A stretch of DNA of 64,000 bases from Utricularia gibba (lineage: Eukaryota; Streptophyta; Magnoliopsida; Lamiales; Lentibulariaceae): assembly GCA_002189035.1 (NCBI GenBank), contig NEEC01000007.1, positions 1,674,001 to 1,738,000 of the forward strand, given 5' to 3'. The position numbers were made by a program, and so were the translations under genes. This document shows, piece after piece, positions 11,862 to 23,828 of the stretch. The number at the start of each line of letters is the position of its first letter. Positions within the stretch are counted from its first letter, which is position 1. Under the pieces are notes generated by a model. That model had not been told where the DNA came from, did not search any database, and saw nothing but the letters and a program-made list of their open reading frames with translations.

Positions 11862-14800
11862 ATGGGCGTGCTCCAGATGTCGTGGCAGTCCAGCCTTCTT
11901 AAGTTGTCGAAGCGGAAACATGGCGCACCGCCGCTAGGGCTCAAAAACCTCGGCAATACTTGCTACCTCAACTCCGTTCTTCAGTGCCTTACTTACACTC
12001 CTCCTCTCGCTAATCTTTGCCTGCAATGCTTCCACTCTTCAGTATGTATGTACAATTCTCTCTCTCTCGCTCTCTTTTGGATTTCGCATTTTCGCTTATT
12101 ATCCCTTTTTGAAGAATTCCCTCTTCGCCGTCTTTAATCGATTCTTCTATGTGCAATTGACGCGTTTCTGGATGATTTGCACTACTACCCGTGTTGAATT
12201 TGGTTAAATAGGGCAAGTGTGACTCGCTTTCAGGTGGTGGTGTTGATTGAAAATTTCCTAATTGTGAAAAAAAAATCGAATTTCCGTTGCTATGATTTGG
12301 GAACCCCCTTTGAAGGCTGAAGTATTTAAAAATTATTTGTTACTTTATGATAACATGGATTCCACAATATGGATATTGCTGACTGAAGAAATTTTCTCCA
12401 GGTGACTATGGGGCTGGAAGAGATAAAAGGAGGGATTGCCCTTTATGCATACTGGAGAAAAGAATTACACGCTCCTTGAGCATAGAAGCGGTTATTGATG
12501 CTCCTGCAAAAATTAACAGCTGTTTGAGAATATATGCAGAGCATTTTCGTGGTGGGAGACAAGAGGATGCACATGAATTTTTGCGTTATGTGATTGATGC
12601 ATGCCACAATACCTGTCTGAGGTTAAAAAAATTTCAGCTGCAACAAAGGGGAGGGATCTTGGTGGCACTGGAGAAACAATAGTTAAGGAGATATTTGGAG
12701 GGGAACTGCAGAGCCAGGTGAAATGCCTATCATGTGGTGCTGAGTCAAATAAGGACGACGAGATTATGGATATAAGCCTCGATATTTTTCACTCCAGTTC
12801 TCTCAGAGAGTCCTTGCAGAAGTTCTTTCAGCCTGAGATCCTGGAAGGAAATAACAAGTACAAGTGTGAGAAGTAAGTGATTCAACCACCTCTTGTTTCT
12901 ATTTGATGTTCATTCATTATGTGTTTGTCAGAGCATCACTTTCGTTTCCCATATCCAGTATTTTCTGCATATATGAAAGTTGTTTGAATTATTTTTTCAA
13001 TGGAATGGAAACTGATTCTTGTGTAGCTGCAAGGAATTAGTGGCAGCAAAGAAGCAAATGTCATTGCTTCAGGCACCAAATGTCCTTGTTATCCAGTTGA
13101 AGGTACGGTGGTTGCTGGTTTTCATGGTGCTTGGCTTGTCTGAAAATGATCAAGCTATCCTCTGAGCACTTTTTTCTGCTCTCTATGCAGCGATTTGAAG
13201 GGATTTATGGCTCAAAGATTGACAAACCCATCACGTTTGATGATTACTTATTGCTTTCAAGTTACATGTCTAAAGGAACCCAGGTAGGCTTTGGGAAATT
13301 TTTTTTTTTCTGTAAGAAAGTAACTTCTTTTATGTTCGTCCATAGACCTGTGACATGCATAATTATAGATATCAACCTTCATTGTTGCAGGATCATCATC
13401 CGGAATATACTCTTTGTGGTACTATTGTACATTCAGGTGTCTCCCCTGATTCCGGTCACTATTATGCATATATCAAGGTTAATTTAAGTTTGTTTCATCA
13501 TACCTCATAGATCGTGCCTTAATTTAGGTCGGGATTATGAAATGTTGACCTAATTTTTATCCATTGTTCAGGACACAGTAGGTCACTGGTATTGCTGTGA
13601 CGACTCCTCAGTTACACTTTCATCCTTACAGGAGGTTTTGTCTGAGAGAGTCTACATTCTTTTCTTCTCTCGTACGAAACAGAGACCTCAATCAAGATCG
13701 GAGGTGGTAGTTAATGGGATCAGGTCTCATGAGTCAAAGGACCCTAGAATTCCTATTAAAAGGTCTGCATCATTTGCAAAGCCATCTTCTAGCAGCAGCA
13801 GGCAAGATGCTGCTTGTGAGAGAGATACGCAAGCTGATTTGAAAGCGTCTGTTAAACATTCTGATTCTAACGGTTTAACCAGCCATCCTACATCAAACGG
13901 AACACACCGGCCAGGCCTGTATACACAAAATGGGATGAAATTCGAGGAACACTCTGAAGCAAGCCATGAGAAGATAGCAGATTCAAAGGAATCTTTTAAC
14001 AACCGTATCCCAGAAACTAGTCATGCGAGCTCTAATCACCAGCAGGTGTCTCCTGCTGATGATGATCTTAAGAGCAAATGCAATTTGGAAAATGGATTTA
14101 TATCCCCAGTTTATTCTATGAAAGGAAAGAAGGGTGAACCGATGTTGAAGGAGGATAACTGCGTGAGGGTCTCATCAGGAGATGCTGAGCACATGAAGGC
14201 AACACCTTTTTCTGGTATTAGCAATGGAGAAAATGGCTCTACTGTCTCCAAAGCTCGCAGGAGACTCCTGGCAGAGTTTAATGGCACAAGAAACATGTCT
14301 GCATCTGAGAATGGTTTCAAACCTATAGGTGTGCAGAACCGGGATGTTCTGGATTCCAGCAGCAAGAGAAAAACCATTGAATATAGTTCATGCGTTTTGC
14401 TATCAAGCGATGACAAGTCCTGTGCAAAATTGGAAGCGTATAAGGAATTGTACGTTTTATGTGCTTTAACAGTCAAGCTTAATTGCCACTGTGCTTTCCT
14501 TTTCAAATAAGCTAATTTATTAGAAAATGAATTCGGGCATCTTTAATTCTGGTTAGCATAGACTTGCTGAGTGCTTGCTTGCATGGGCTGAATGTGTGGA
14601 AGTTGCCTTTGACCTTATCCAAAAGTGAATTTTTCTGGTTACCTATGTGCTTTATGCAACGCAGTTTCTTTCTTTTCTTGTTTGTTGTCAATGAAACACG
14701 TTGCTTAGTATCATAACTAATATATAGTCCTGGAGAGATCGCAATAATTTGACATCTTTCTCACAGGATGAAACAAGATGCATCCAAGGTATTGCGCACA

Positions 14801-15202
14801 TGTGGATGGTATGAGGAAGTTTACAGCTTCATGCATTCAAGGAAAAAGGCTTGTCAGGAAAGTGGAGTTCCTCTAAAGACTGCCAGTGAGATAAAGTTAG
14901 CTCTTATCTGATTATTATTATTCTACGAATATGAAGATGCGTTTTATCATTTCAGAAAATTTGATAATCTGTGGTTTTCATATCGTCTCTCTTTTTCATT
15001 GCCTTTGTTCCTTTGGTCAATATTATGCTCCTTATGCATTTTATAGCTACCCCCTTAAAATGGTGTGTTGATCTTCTTCAGGAGTTCGCTGATTGCTGAT
15101 GCAAAGAAGTTATTCAATTGCAAAGTCCCCAATTCACTCAAAGCAAGCTTGTTTGAGGGTCTTGAGTCGTTTGGCTTAGGGAGGGACCCGCCTCAAACTT
15201 GA
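11862..15202 (+). CDS. UBP25: Ubiquitin-specific protease, UBP25-like
   Basis: Cysteine deubiquitinase of the USP family. Exons: 11862-12045, 12402-12872, 13027-13102, 13191-13283, 13391-13477, 13572-14449, 14767-14895 and 15082-15202. The start [13 protein letters not shown] matches the family N-terminus. Cys box: [20 protein letters not shown] (catalytic Cys). Zn-binding pairs: [17 protein letters not shown] and KCENC. Then [40 protein letters not shown], and His box [16 protein letters not shown] followed by [17 protein letters not shown]. The long Ser/Asn-rich middle (about 13680-14440) is poorly conserved, as usual; the conserved tail includes [20 protein letters not shown]. One base seems missing in an A run at 12625-12631: read literally, exon 2 stops early, while one more A gives [20 protein letters not shown] and the full protease. 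Confidence 0.93.
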
Positions 15203-16269
15203 GTACTATCAGAACCTGGTGTGACGGAGAATCACCTGGTAACTTGTCCATATCATTCGTCTTAAACCCTGAATCCTCATCCTCATCCTCATCTGTCACT
15301 ACTGCATTTTGCAGAATCTGATAGCCCTCAGCTGCGTTCTCGAGCCTGTAAATATTGACAAACGTCACATGTCTGAGGTCCAACTTTCGTAGGCAGCGTT
15401 TATTGGAGAGAACATTTTTGTTGGCATTTCCTCAAGGCAGCAAGAGCCCAGCAATTTTCTGACTACTCCTACCCAATGTCTATATACTACTCCCCAGAAT
15501 TTTCAAAACCAATTCAGTGTCCCTCTTAAGAGAAGTGTTTTTTTCCCCCCTGCACTCGGGATAGGTGATTTGTTTGTCTGTGTGATACAAGTTACAAGGC
15601 ACCATTCTGCTCATCCTCCTTTCCTCCTACACTCCCTGTCAATTGTTTTTTCTCAGCAGGTTCTTGATACACACAATGGCTTCTGCAGAGGCTTCCCAAC
15701 ATAATCCCGGATCCAAACTTTTCCTCTGATACCTACAATACCTTCCTTGAGTACAGAGGGAGACGAGAAGATGGTCTTCAGCTTCACCCGAGCACCATTT
15801 TATCAACGGTCGGGTCGGGTCGGGTCGGGTTCTTAGGGTTTCACAGTTCCATTCAAAAGTAGGGTTCTTAGGGTGTATTTTTTTGAAATTTCGGTTGCAG
15901 CCCTAAATTTCTCAAAATTGGACTTGCTAATTTTGATATTTGTCTTTTTTCTAATAAAATAAGGAAAGACGCGGGTACAAAAAAAAAAAAACATGCGCCA
16001 AAAGTATAGAAGCAATTAATTAATTACAGAACGCGGCTTGACAACAAACCCTGGGCCCTGTCACGTTCTTGCATTGCACGGTACCCTTCTTGATTTTTCT
16101 TCTGCCTCTCTACGGACTCCGACGATTACAGCTCACGCAATTAAAGGGAGCTACTTCTCTCCGCGCTGGGAGACACTTGGGCTCACCCAACTGAAATATC
16201 TAGTTTTTTGGGCGGTGGGGTTAGATCTTTTTTGGGGGAGGGTTTTGGTTCGGAGTTAGCAGAGTTGAA
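15203..16269. other. Intergenic region between UBP25-like and BBX22-like genes
   Basis: Holds the UBP25 3' UTR (with a CCTCAT repeat near 15275-15290), a G-quadruplex motif at 15808-15830, A+T-rich DNA to 16020 and the BBX leader. The minus-strand frame at 15138-15383 overlaps the protease 3' end and has no family signature. Confidence 0.45.
15808..15830 (+). repeat. (CGGGT)n short tandem repeat forming a perfect G-quadruplex motif
   Basis: About four and a half CGGGT units place four GGG tracts with two-base loops, a textbook intramolecular G4 pattern, followed directly by telobox-like TTAGGGTTT and further TAGGG copies. It lies about 440 bp upstream of the B-box ATG on the same strand. Confidence 0.8.
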
Positions 16270-17842
16270 ATGAAGATTCAGTGTAATGTTTGCGACGCGG
16301 CGGAGGCGAACGTCCTTTGCTGCGCCGACGAGGCGGCGTTGTGCTGGGATTGCGATCAGAAAGTACACGCAGCGAATAAGCTTGCTAGTAAACACCAGAG
16401 GGTTCCGCTGTCTAATTCATCTTCTCAGATGCCCTTGTGTGATATCTGCAAGGTTGGGGAAATTTTTAGCTGGGCTTCGTGTGTTTAGGTTTGGTTTTGG
16501 AGATCTTGGGCTTCTTTGGCTGTTCTTGATCATTGAGAAATCTCTTGCAACTTGGGTGATTTTAAAATGTATACGTTGCTTTTGGGTCCCTTGTTTTTTT
16601 TTTGGAACCTATCTGCAGAAGTTGTGTTTCCTTTACCTTTAATGCCTACGCTGTGGTAGCTGCGCTGTGCTATTTTTGTATGCTTCTATTTAAGTCAAAG
16701 TTCAGTTCTAGTTGTATGGATTCATCTAGATTTGAGTTAAATCCTTGCTTTTTTTTTCAGATCGGGATCAAAATATAGTCTAGTGATTCATTGTGCTAAA
16801 ATGATTGTCCTGAAGGGGTGTTTTGAACAGTTTATCCACAAAGGTTGAACTCTGGATATTTCAAAGAAGCTGTTCTGAGAAGTAGAATTAGGTTTTAGAT
16901 TGGAGGGTGTGTGGGAAAGTCAGGCGTTAGTGTCTGTTGGGAAATGCATGTAAGAAGGCCATAATGTGTGATGAACTTGATGATGAATAACACTGGTCTT
17001 TAATCTTGGATACAGCAATTCATGTTTTCTTCTAACACTATGCAGGACACAGTGGGATACTTCTTTTGCCTCGAGGATCGAGCATTGCTTTGCCGGAATT
17101 GCGATGTCGCAATACATAATGTCAATCCTCTGGTTTCTGCACATCAGAGGTTTCTGCTTACCGGTGTCAAAGTAGGTGCTGAAGGAGCTGAATCTCGTCC
17201 GTCTTCTACCCCTGGGAACCTCAACTCCCCTTCTAATGGCAAAGACTTTGTACAACAAGCGTGTACTGCTCCTAGGCGAACAACTCCAGCTTTGCCTGAA
17301 GCTCATTACCAACCAGGAAGACCAGAAGGTTTATCATCATCAAGGCTAACTTTTTCCGGAGGTTCTGCAACTGGAAGCGCCTCCCAATGGTCGTTGGATG
17401 AATTCCTTACACTAAGTGACCCTAACCCAAATTTTTACATCACAGACAACGGAAACGGGTCGTCCAAGGTATCCATTTTCATCCGCTCTTCTTTTTGTGG
17501 GTGTAATGCAGACACCAAGCTTAACTGGATAACCCCCTTTTGTTTTTACCTACGCAGTGTGACAGTGGGAAGCTAGGAGGGGACTCAGATAACTCCCAGC
17601 GAGCTGCTGATGCTGAAACTGAAAGCGATGACTGCATAGGACAAGTCCCAGATTCCCACTGCACCGTGCCGCAGATTCCTTCTCCTCCGACGGCCTCCGG
17701 CCTTTACTGGCCAAAGACTCATCAAATCTTCGGCGGTTCATCGATGTTCGTCCCAGATTTTGGTTCATCGCCACTTAGGGACTCCCCGAACCACCATCAC
17801 CAGCCCCGCTTTCGTAGCTCAAAAAGAAGAAGGAATTTTTAG
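16270..17842 (+). CDS. BBX22: Double B-box zinc finger transcription factor, BBX22 (LZF1/STH3)-like
   Basis: Light-signalling regulator that works with HY5 and is degraded through COP1 in Arabidopsis. Exons 16270-16452, 17046-17468 and 17558-17842 give 296 aa. B-box 1 (residues 1-47): MKIQCNVCDAAEANVLCCAD, ALCWDCDQKVHAANKLASKH. B-box 2 (about 56-105): PLCDICKDTVGYFFC, ALLCRNCDVAIHNVNPLVSA. The zinc-binding Cys/His/Asp residues are all present. C-terminal motifs typical of this clade: SQWSLDEFLTL, and the VP-type motif VPQIPSPPTASGLYWP used for COP1 binding, then a basic end SSKRRRNF. There is no CCT domain, as expected for this class. An intron falls between the two B-boxes. BBX20/21 are close alternatives. 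Frames are intact. Confidence 0.93.
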
Positions 17843-18768
17843 GCGACCGCAACCAAGATTTGGTGATGTTTAAGGGGTTTTGTTGCTTGGTTTTTTAACC
17901 TTACATCCTTTCTTTACCCATGCAACAGCCAAGACCTTCTGGGTTTCAAACTCCAATAAGATTCTCCTTCCTTTTGATGTGCTTATCTATCCACCTAAAG
18001 GATGACAAAGATTTTCAATTTTTATTTTTTTGAAAACTATTTTTTGAAAAACAAAATCATATTACATTGTTTATTTTGCGTGTTTAGAAAACGGGTATTA
18101 CATGATTGAGATTTCAAATATTTAGTATTTGGGAAATAAAATAAAAGGAAAAAAGTAGGATTTGAATATATGAATATATGAAAGTAGGATTGAATATATG
18201 AATATAGTTTTACTATTTTTTAACATCATATTATAATAATTTTATTTTCATTATCTTTTTCAACTCATTTCAAAAAGAATATAGTCATTTTTTTTATAAA
18301 AATAAACCCCTCCAAATTATTTTCCATATTTATTTATTTTTATTAACTAAATATGTTTTTTAAAAATATTTTTTATTGAAATATATCCATTTTTGTTTAT
18401 AATTTCAATTAAAACATTTTTCGATATGTCAATTTACTAGAAACAAGCACATCCATAGAGTTTTAGAATTCGGGCGTATCCACTTTATTTCTATATAAAA
18501 AATTAAACACAATTTGGTACAAATTCAATGTGATTGAATTTTCTGGAATATTTGGTATTATTTTGCAAATATTTGTGAAAGGGAATTTGGAATTAATTTG
18601 AAATATTTGATTATGTTGATAAGGAGAGGAGAATGATTATTACAGAATAAATGCCTACATCTATTATCATTCATTACTATTTTGTTTTAGACTGAATTGC
18701 GTGCCCACGATGATCACGTTCACCGGCGGGATCACGTCACGGCTGACGACGCTCCCACCTTCGTGCTG
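17843..18768. other. AT-rich intergenic region between BBX22-like gene and CAD
   Basis: 18000-18660 is very A+T-rich, with a short duplicated GAATATATGAATAT stretch near 18160-18205. From 18700 it turns GC-rich with ACGT cores (GATCACGTTCACC, GATCACGTCACGG), which are possible bZIP sites of the CAD promoter. No gene seen. Confidence 0.45.
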
Positions 18769-18774
18769 TATAAA
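18769..18774 (+). promoter_or_regulatory. TATA box of the CAD gene
   Basis: TATAAA inside CTGTATAAAGAGG, 54 bases before the ATG at 18823, so the 5' leader should be only about 20-25 nt. This also argues against the longer frame that starts upstream at 18697. Confidence 0.6.
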
Positions 18775-18822
18775 GAGGCGGCGACTGAGGGAGTTGCACC
18801 CAAGTACGGAGCCAGTGGAGGA

Positions 18823-20368
18823 ATGGGCAAGTCTCCCGAGGAAGAGCATCCGGTGAAGGCCTTCGGATGGGCTGCTAGAGACACTTCCGGGATTCTTTCC
18901 CCCTTCCATTTCTCCAGAAGGTACTCTCTTGGATTTCATCCGATTCTTCAGTATTCAGCTTCCGTTATCCCATCGATCAATCAATGGAATCGTTTCGCTC
19001 AATTTTATGGCGTTTGACTTTGAAGGGAAACCGGAGTGAAGGACGTGAAATTGAAGATAGTTTACTGTGGAGTCTGCCACTCCGATCTCCATAGCGTCAA
19101 GAACGAAAACAAGAGGGTCACGTTCCCTGTTCTCCCCGGGTACGGTAACCCTAGACTAATCAATCATTCCCATTTCCTGTCTACGAGAATGCATCGATTT
19201 TTATGTTTTATCTGATGATGCATGTGAGTGAGTACGATCAAGCGTATTGAGAGAAGTGAATGGCTGAATCTGCAGAATAGCAACTGTGTTCTTATTGTGT
19301 CTCTTTGGTGTGATCCCTGCGCAGACATGAGATTGCCGGAGTTGTTACAGAAGTTGGTAGCAAGGTGACAAAGGTGAAGGTCGGGGATAAGGTAGGAGTC
19401 GGATGTATGGCCGGATCGTGTCGAAAATGCGAGAGCTGCTCCAACGATCTTGAAAACCAGTGTCCTAAAGTGGTTCTGACTTACAGAAGCAAATACTTTG
19501 ATGGTACTCCAACTTATGGTGGCTATTCGGATATCATGGTTTGTGATGAGCATTTCATCATCCGTTGGCCGGAGTCCTTGCCGCTCGATGCCGGTTGCCC
19601 TCTCCTCTGCGCCGGGATCACCACCTACAGCCCCCTCAGGTTCTATGGCCTGGATAAGCCAGGGACTCACTTGGGAGTCGTTGGCCTTGGCGGGCTCGGA
19701 CATGTTGCTGTCAAGTTTGCTAAAGCTCTTGGGGCCAAGGTCACTGTTATAAGCACAAATCCTGGTAAGAAAGAGGAAGCTGTCAAGAATCTGGGGGCCG
19801 ACTACTTCGTGGTCAGCAGAGACCAGGATCAAATGACGGTATGTTATTTTTCTTCAGCGAATCTTCCTTCCAAACAGTGCTGAGTTTTACTGTAATCTCA
19901 GGCGGCAGCAGGCACATTGGATGGAATATTGGACACAGTCTCTGCTCATCATCCTGTGACCCCATTACTCGATCTCCTGAAATCTAATGGGAAACTCATC
20001 ATTCTTGGAGTGATACCAAAGGCTTTGGAGGTCCCTGTTTACCCGCTGCTCTCCGGTAAAGCAAAATCAAACTCTTAACCCTGTATCTTACTTCACTGAG
20101 GTTGTGGTTATCGTGGGTGATGGTAGCCTGCTTCAACTTGATTATAGGGAGGAAGATGGTGGCTGGCAGTGGAATTGGAGGAATGAAGGAAACCCAAGAA
20201 ATGATAGATTTTGCTGCTGAACACAACATAACTGCAGATGTGGAAGTGATTCCAATGAGTTACATAAACAAGGCCATGGATAGGCTTGATAAAGCTGATG
20301 TCAAGTACCGGTTTGTCATAGATATTGCCGGAACCCTGAAGGAAGATGACCTCCAGGCTCGAACATGA
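18823..20368 (+). CDS. CAD: Cinnamyl/mannitol alcohol dehydrogenase (CAD, ELI3 type)
   Basis: Zinc- and NADP-dependent alcohol dehydrogenase that interconverts cinnamyl aldehydes and alcohols or oxidises mannitol; the exact substrate cannot be told from sequence. Exons 18823-18920, 19026-19139, 19325-19838, 19902-20055 and 20148-20368 give 366 aa with consistent phases. Seen: [20 protein letters not shown], catalytic zinc motifs [10 protein letters not shown] and [16 protein letters not shown], structural zinc [15 protein letters not shown] (four Cys), [20 protein letters not shown], and Rossmann motif [20 protein letters not shown] followed by [11 protein letters not shown], where the Ser fits NADP preference. 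The C-terminal sheet includes [11 protein letters not shown]. The N-terminus and LSPFHF place it with the CAD6-8/ELI3 group rather than the main lignin CADs. Its 3' end faces VTE6. Confidence 0.94.
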
Positions 20369-20467
20369 ACCAAGATCCAAGGCTGTTGTATCTAGTATGG
20401 CTTTACTGTTTCCACAAGATGTGGCTGTTGCTCCTACATCTGTAATAAGATCATCTTCCTCCCGTTT

Positions 20468-21902
20468 CTACGGAACTCCAAGTACCCATTTCTGCATCGC
20501 AATCGCCAAAATGGACCCCATGCATATGTTAACAACATTTACAGCATCGTTATTCAGCTGCAACCACAGAGACACAAACATGAAACGTAAAGGTTGCTGA
20601 GTAAGACAATAAGCTGCTATGGGGATTAAGTTTGCTTAAGGCGAAACTGACCCATTGGAGTCCTTCTCTGTCTTGGAGAGAAGCACCAATGAAGCTCTCT
20701 CCCAGGTTTGCAAGCTGGGAAGCAATCACGCATACTGCCCCTTGGACTAAACTTATCTGTATACAGTTTAAAGCTCTGAATCATTTTCAACTGTTTGATT
20801 ACTTTGAAAAAAGCTGGAAACTTTACCCGGCTCACTAGGCATGCAATGGAGGCAAGGAAAAAAGAAGCCACAATCCCAGCAATGGTTCCCTCCAAGCTAA
20901 TGGCTCCTTCAGTTCCTCTTGGGACTACCTTGAATGTTGTCACAAGATAACTGAAAACAGCATATACGACAGCTTTTGATGTGTCATTTTTTAGCTAACC
21001 ATTGGAAAATAGGCTTACGTTGTCTTGCCATAAGCCTTTCCAATCTCACTGGAAACGGTGTCACTCAGTTTAGTGCAGAAGCTCGCAACAAATCCAAGAT
21101 TCCATAAATGAGAACATGCAGTCCCACCAACATTGTAGATTGATAGCAAGGCGCAGATGCAGCCGGCAGCACTTGATCCAATCACACTGCCGGGTCCTCT
21201 CCTTCCTTTCATTTTCTCTGCTACTCCTTGAGCCTCCTTTTGAGCCATTTTCACTTTCGTAGCAGCAGTTCCCTGCAGGTCAGCATGTATCAAGATAACA
21301 GAAAACTGCAGTGTGATCGAATCACAAAGCCTCTGGTCTCAACCAGCATGCCATAGTTAACGAAAATAAGCTTCGGGCATGAAATCCTCCCCATATGACA
21401 AACAAGCGTAACCACATTGGCATGTTAAACTCTTCATGCCGGCAATTCATCGAACACCATTGCTTCACGCGATCAGTCAAATAAAAACCATACAAAAATG
21501 CGGTGTCCATGCGATTGGGCTTACACTTATGAAGTACATTGCCACCAAAAAGAACCCTGAAGCTCCAAACCCACGCCAAGCGAGAGTTCCCAGCAAGAAA
21601 GCCGTAGCAATGCCCGATAACGATAATCCAGATGCAAGAACAGGAAAACCAACAAGGAAAATCACAGAATTGCAGAAAAGAGCAGATTGCCACGTAGGCG
21701 GTGACAATCGGACCAATTGAACAGCTTGCCCCGCGAAGCTTGCCACAAAATTGGTAGCCGACGCTTGAATTCGAATCACCGGATTCTTCTTTTTCACAAT
21801 CGGGCGCCTATGATTCGAGCTTGACCAAAAAATGAAGTTTTTCGAAATGGGTGTAAGGTTCTTGAGTGAAAAAGTTAGGGGAGTAGGGAGCAAGGCCGCC
21901 AT
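20468..21902 (-). CDS. VTE6: Phytyl-phosphate kinase VTE6-like (DUF92), plastid
   Basis: Makes phytyl diphosphate from phytyl phosphate, feeding tocopherol and phylloquinone synthesis with phytol released from chlorophyll. Minus-strand exons: 21902-21525, 21272-21019, 20950-20827, 20756-20652 and 20557-20468, together 316 aa. Residues 1 to about 50 are Ser/Lys-rich (transit peptide). Then VRLSPPTWQSALFCNSVIF, SLSGIATAFLLGTLAWRGFG, SGTAATKVKMAQKEAQGVAE, RGPGSVIGSSAAGCICALLS, LGFVASFCTKLSDTVSSEIG, KAYGKTTYLVTTFKVVPRGT, EGAISLEGTIAGIVASFFLA, SQLANLGESFIGASLQ, and last exon LNNDAVNVVNICMGSILAIA. Several hydrophobic segments suit an envelope membrane protein. Exon 1 ends with donor AGT|GTAAGC. Frames are intact throughout. 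The stop is 99 bp from the convergent CAD stop, so the two 3' UTRs probably overlap as antisense. Confidence 0.93.
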
Positions 21903-23300
21903 TGTCGCTCTCCGGTTTCCAACTAGAGAATCGAGTATTCAGTGTTGTGGATTTCCAATTTTACGTAGATTATAAACTCCATCGTTCCCCTTTACTTCAC
22001 CTAATTTTAAATTTTTTTAAAAAATTATAATTGAAATAATAAAAATATGATGTAATAAAACGTACCTGAGCCAAATCCAGATATGTAATCATTGGTGAGA
22101 CAAGTCTCAAGTACATTGAGTTTTCAATACGGGTAAAAGTATCCAACCCAATAAAGTGTGTAAGGATTTTAACTGAATTTAAAATCGATTATATACGAAA
22201 TAGAATGAGTGTTTATATATATAGATTTTTTTTAATCATACACATGGTATTTTTCCCAAAAGATAAAAACGTAAAATCGCAGTAATTAGATATTTGAAAT
22301 ACACAATATTGTGCAAAATGAACATAACCATAATTTGCCCCAGCTTGCAAAAATGCAACAAGATGATTGTCTCATGATAAGAAAACAAAAGCCGTACACA
22401 AAATTTTAATATATCATTTGATTGTATTCATCAAAAATCAATTTCTAAATTTTTATTCTTTCTTAAAATAAATATCTAACAAAATTATATTTTTAAAAGT
22501 ATTTTTTTGAAAAAAGCCAAGGAAGAAAAAACAGGGTCCAGTGATTCAACCCTGAAAGGCATACCAGTTACTGATAACCAACCAAACACTAGTCCTTAAA
22601 ACGATGTCGCAACAAACTCATTGGATATGGGAAGAAACCGACGCCCAAATGCAATTATTTGCCTCAGAGTGAGCCATGGATTGGCTTTCAGAACAGCCAT
22701 TAACGCCAAAAATGCAGGTTAATGATGCATTAACCAGTTACAGGTTTCCTGCATTCTGTACTAAACTCCATCTGGGTGATCAATTACCCCATCAGGGTCC
22801 TTCGCCCCAACCACACCATGCCTTCAAGATGATCAGATTTGATGGCAGCAGTGAAAGGAAATAAGCCTTGGAGTGAAAAGGGATTCTGGGGTTACTGTAT
22901 CACACACCTGTTGTTGGGGGCTTTAGCTCGAAGATGGAACTAAAGGGTTTCTTCTTATCATGGCTTCAGGAAAGTTCTAGAAGATCTATTTCACAGGAAG
23001 GATCGAAGTGTTGTGTCATGAAATTAGGGTTCGTTGGGAACAACTGAATTTCTTAACTTTTTGGTGAAGTAATGAATGATGGTAGAAGCATGTATCTATA
23101 TCCTGCAACTGAAGTGCCAATCGTTTTAAAGCGGCAAGGATGGCTCAAGATCCAGAGTAAGACTACTAGAACAAAAGAAAAAACATATGGGGTAAACGAA
23201 GAATACCAACGACTGTGAGCAGATTCAACTCAAGAAAACCATTGTAAAAGAGGGCGGTGTTGAGACTACTGTGTATAGTTTGTGTTTCCTTTTCTGCTCC
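21903..23300. other. Intergenic region between VTE6 and LSH
   Basis: 21970-22510 is A+T-rich. 22540-23300 has balanced composition and probably contains the LSH 3' UTR. A 62-codon plus-strand frame at 22676-22864 has no known motif, so I do not call it. No repeats with clear ends. Confidence 0.4.
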
Positions 23301-23828
23301 TCATTTGAGCTGAGCCTCTCTGGTTTTCCTTCTCTTCTTCTTCTTGCTGTAGGGGATCCCTCTAGCCTTGGCCTGAGAATCCCTGACCTCCCTCAAGTAA
23401 GCGCGTATACCTCCATTGGCAAAAGGGTTTGTCTCTTGAGCTCCGCCGTTCTCCTCATAGGCGGCGCGTAGCCGTCCGACGAGGGCGTCGAGGCTCCCCC
23501 ACGCCTGCCTCAACGGACACGCGCACGCCCTGGCCGGTTCGGTTTTGCCGTAGAAGACGCACGTGGGGGTGTGCACCTTCGTCTTCCCGAACTGGTCCAG
23601 GTACCGAATAAAATCCAAGATATGGGTGTAATCGCACTTCCCTAGCTCCACCGGCGGCTGCTGATTCCTGAGGTACTGTCCGAACGTGTTCCAGTCCCGG
23701 CGCTTCTGCGATTCGTACCGGCTGAGCTGCTGCTGACCCGGAGGCGGGCCTGGAGGGGGTCGTGACGACGCTGCAGGCTCCGCCGGTGGCCCCGCCGCCG
23801 TCACCCCGACGGCATCGCTGGAAATCAT
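23301..23828 (-). CDS. LSH: ALOG-domain transcription factor, LIGHT-DEPENDENT SHORT HYPOCOTYLS (LSH) family
   Basis: Small nuclear DNA-binding protein of the plant ALOG family (LSH/OBO, rice G1), which acts at organ boundaries and in light control of growth. Single exon, 175 aa. Residues 1-35 are Pro/Gln/Ala-rich. The ALOG domain (about 36-160) starts [20 protein letters not shown], then [20 protein letters not shown], the zinc-ribbon insert [40 protein letters not shown] and [20 protein letters not shown]. The nuclear localisation signal is KKKKRRK near the end. An intronless gene of this size is normal for the family. The coding sequence is far more GC-rich than its surroundings. LSH3/LSH4 are the nearest named relatives I can suggest; paralogue assignment is unsure. 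Confidence 0.94.
   Translation of the reverse strand: MISSDAVGVTAAGPPAEPAASSRPPPGPPPGQQQLSRYESQKRRDWNTFGQYLRNQQPPVELGKCDYTHILDFIRYLDQFGKTKVHTPTCVFYGKTEPARACACPLRQAWGSLDALVGRLRAAYEENGGAQETNPFANGGIRAYLREVRDSQAKARGIPYSKKKKRRKTREAQLK

Noticed and set aside
14111-14506. Minus-strand frame over the UBP25 middle exon
   Set aside because: Antisense shadow in a weakly conserved region of the protease; no signature.
18697-18822. Upstream in-frame extension of CAD
   Set aside because: The TATA box at 18769 lies inside it, and family members start at [15 protein letters not shown].
22676-22864. 62-codon plus-strand frame upstream of the LSH 3' end
   Set aside because: No recognisable motif and no splice or promoter context; expected by chance in 1.4 kb of spacer.
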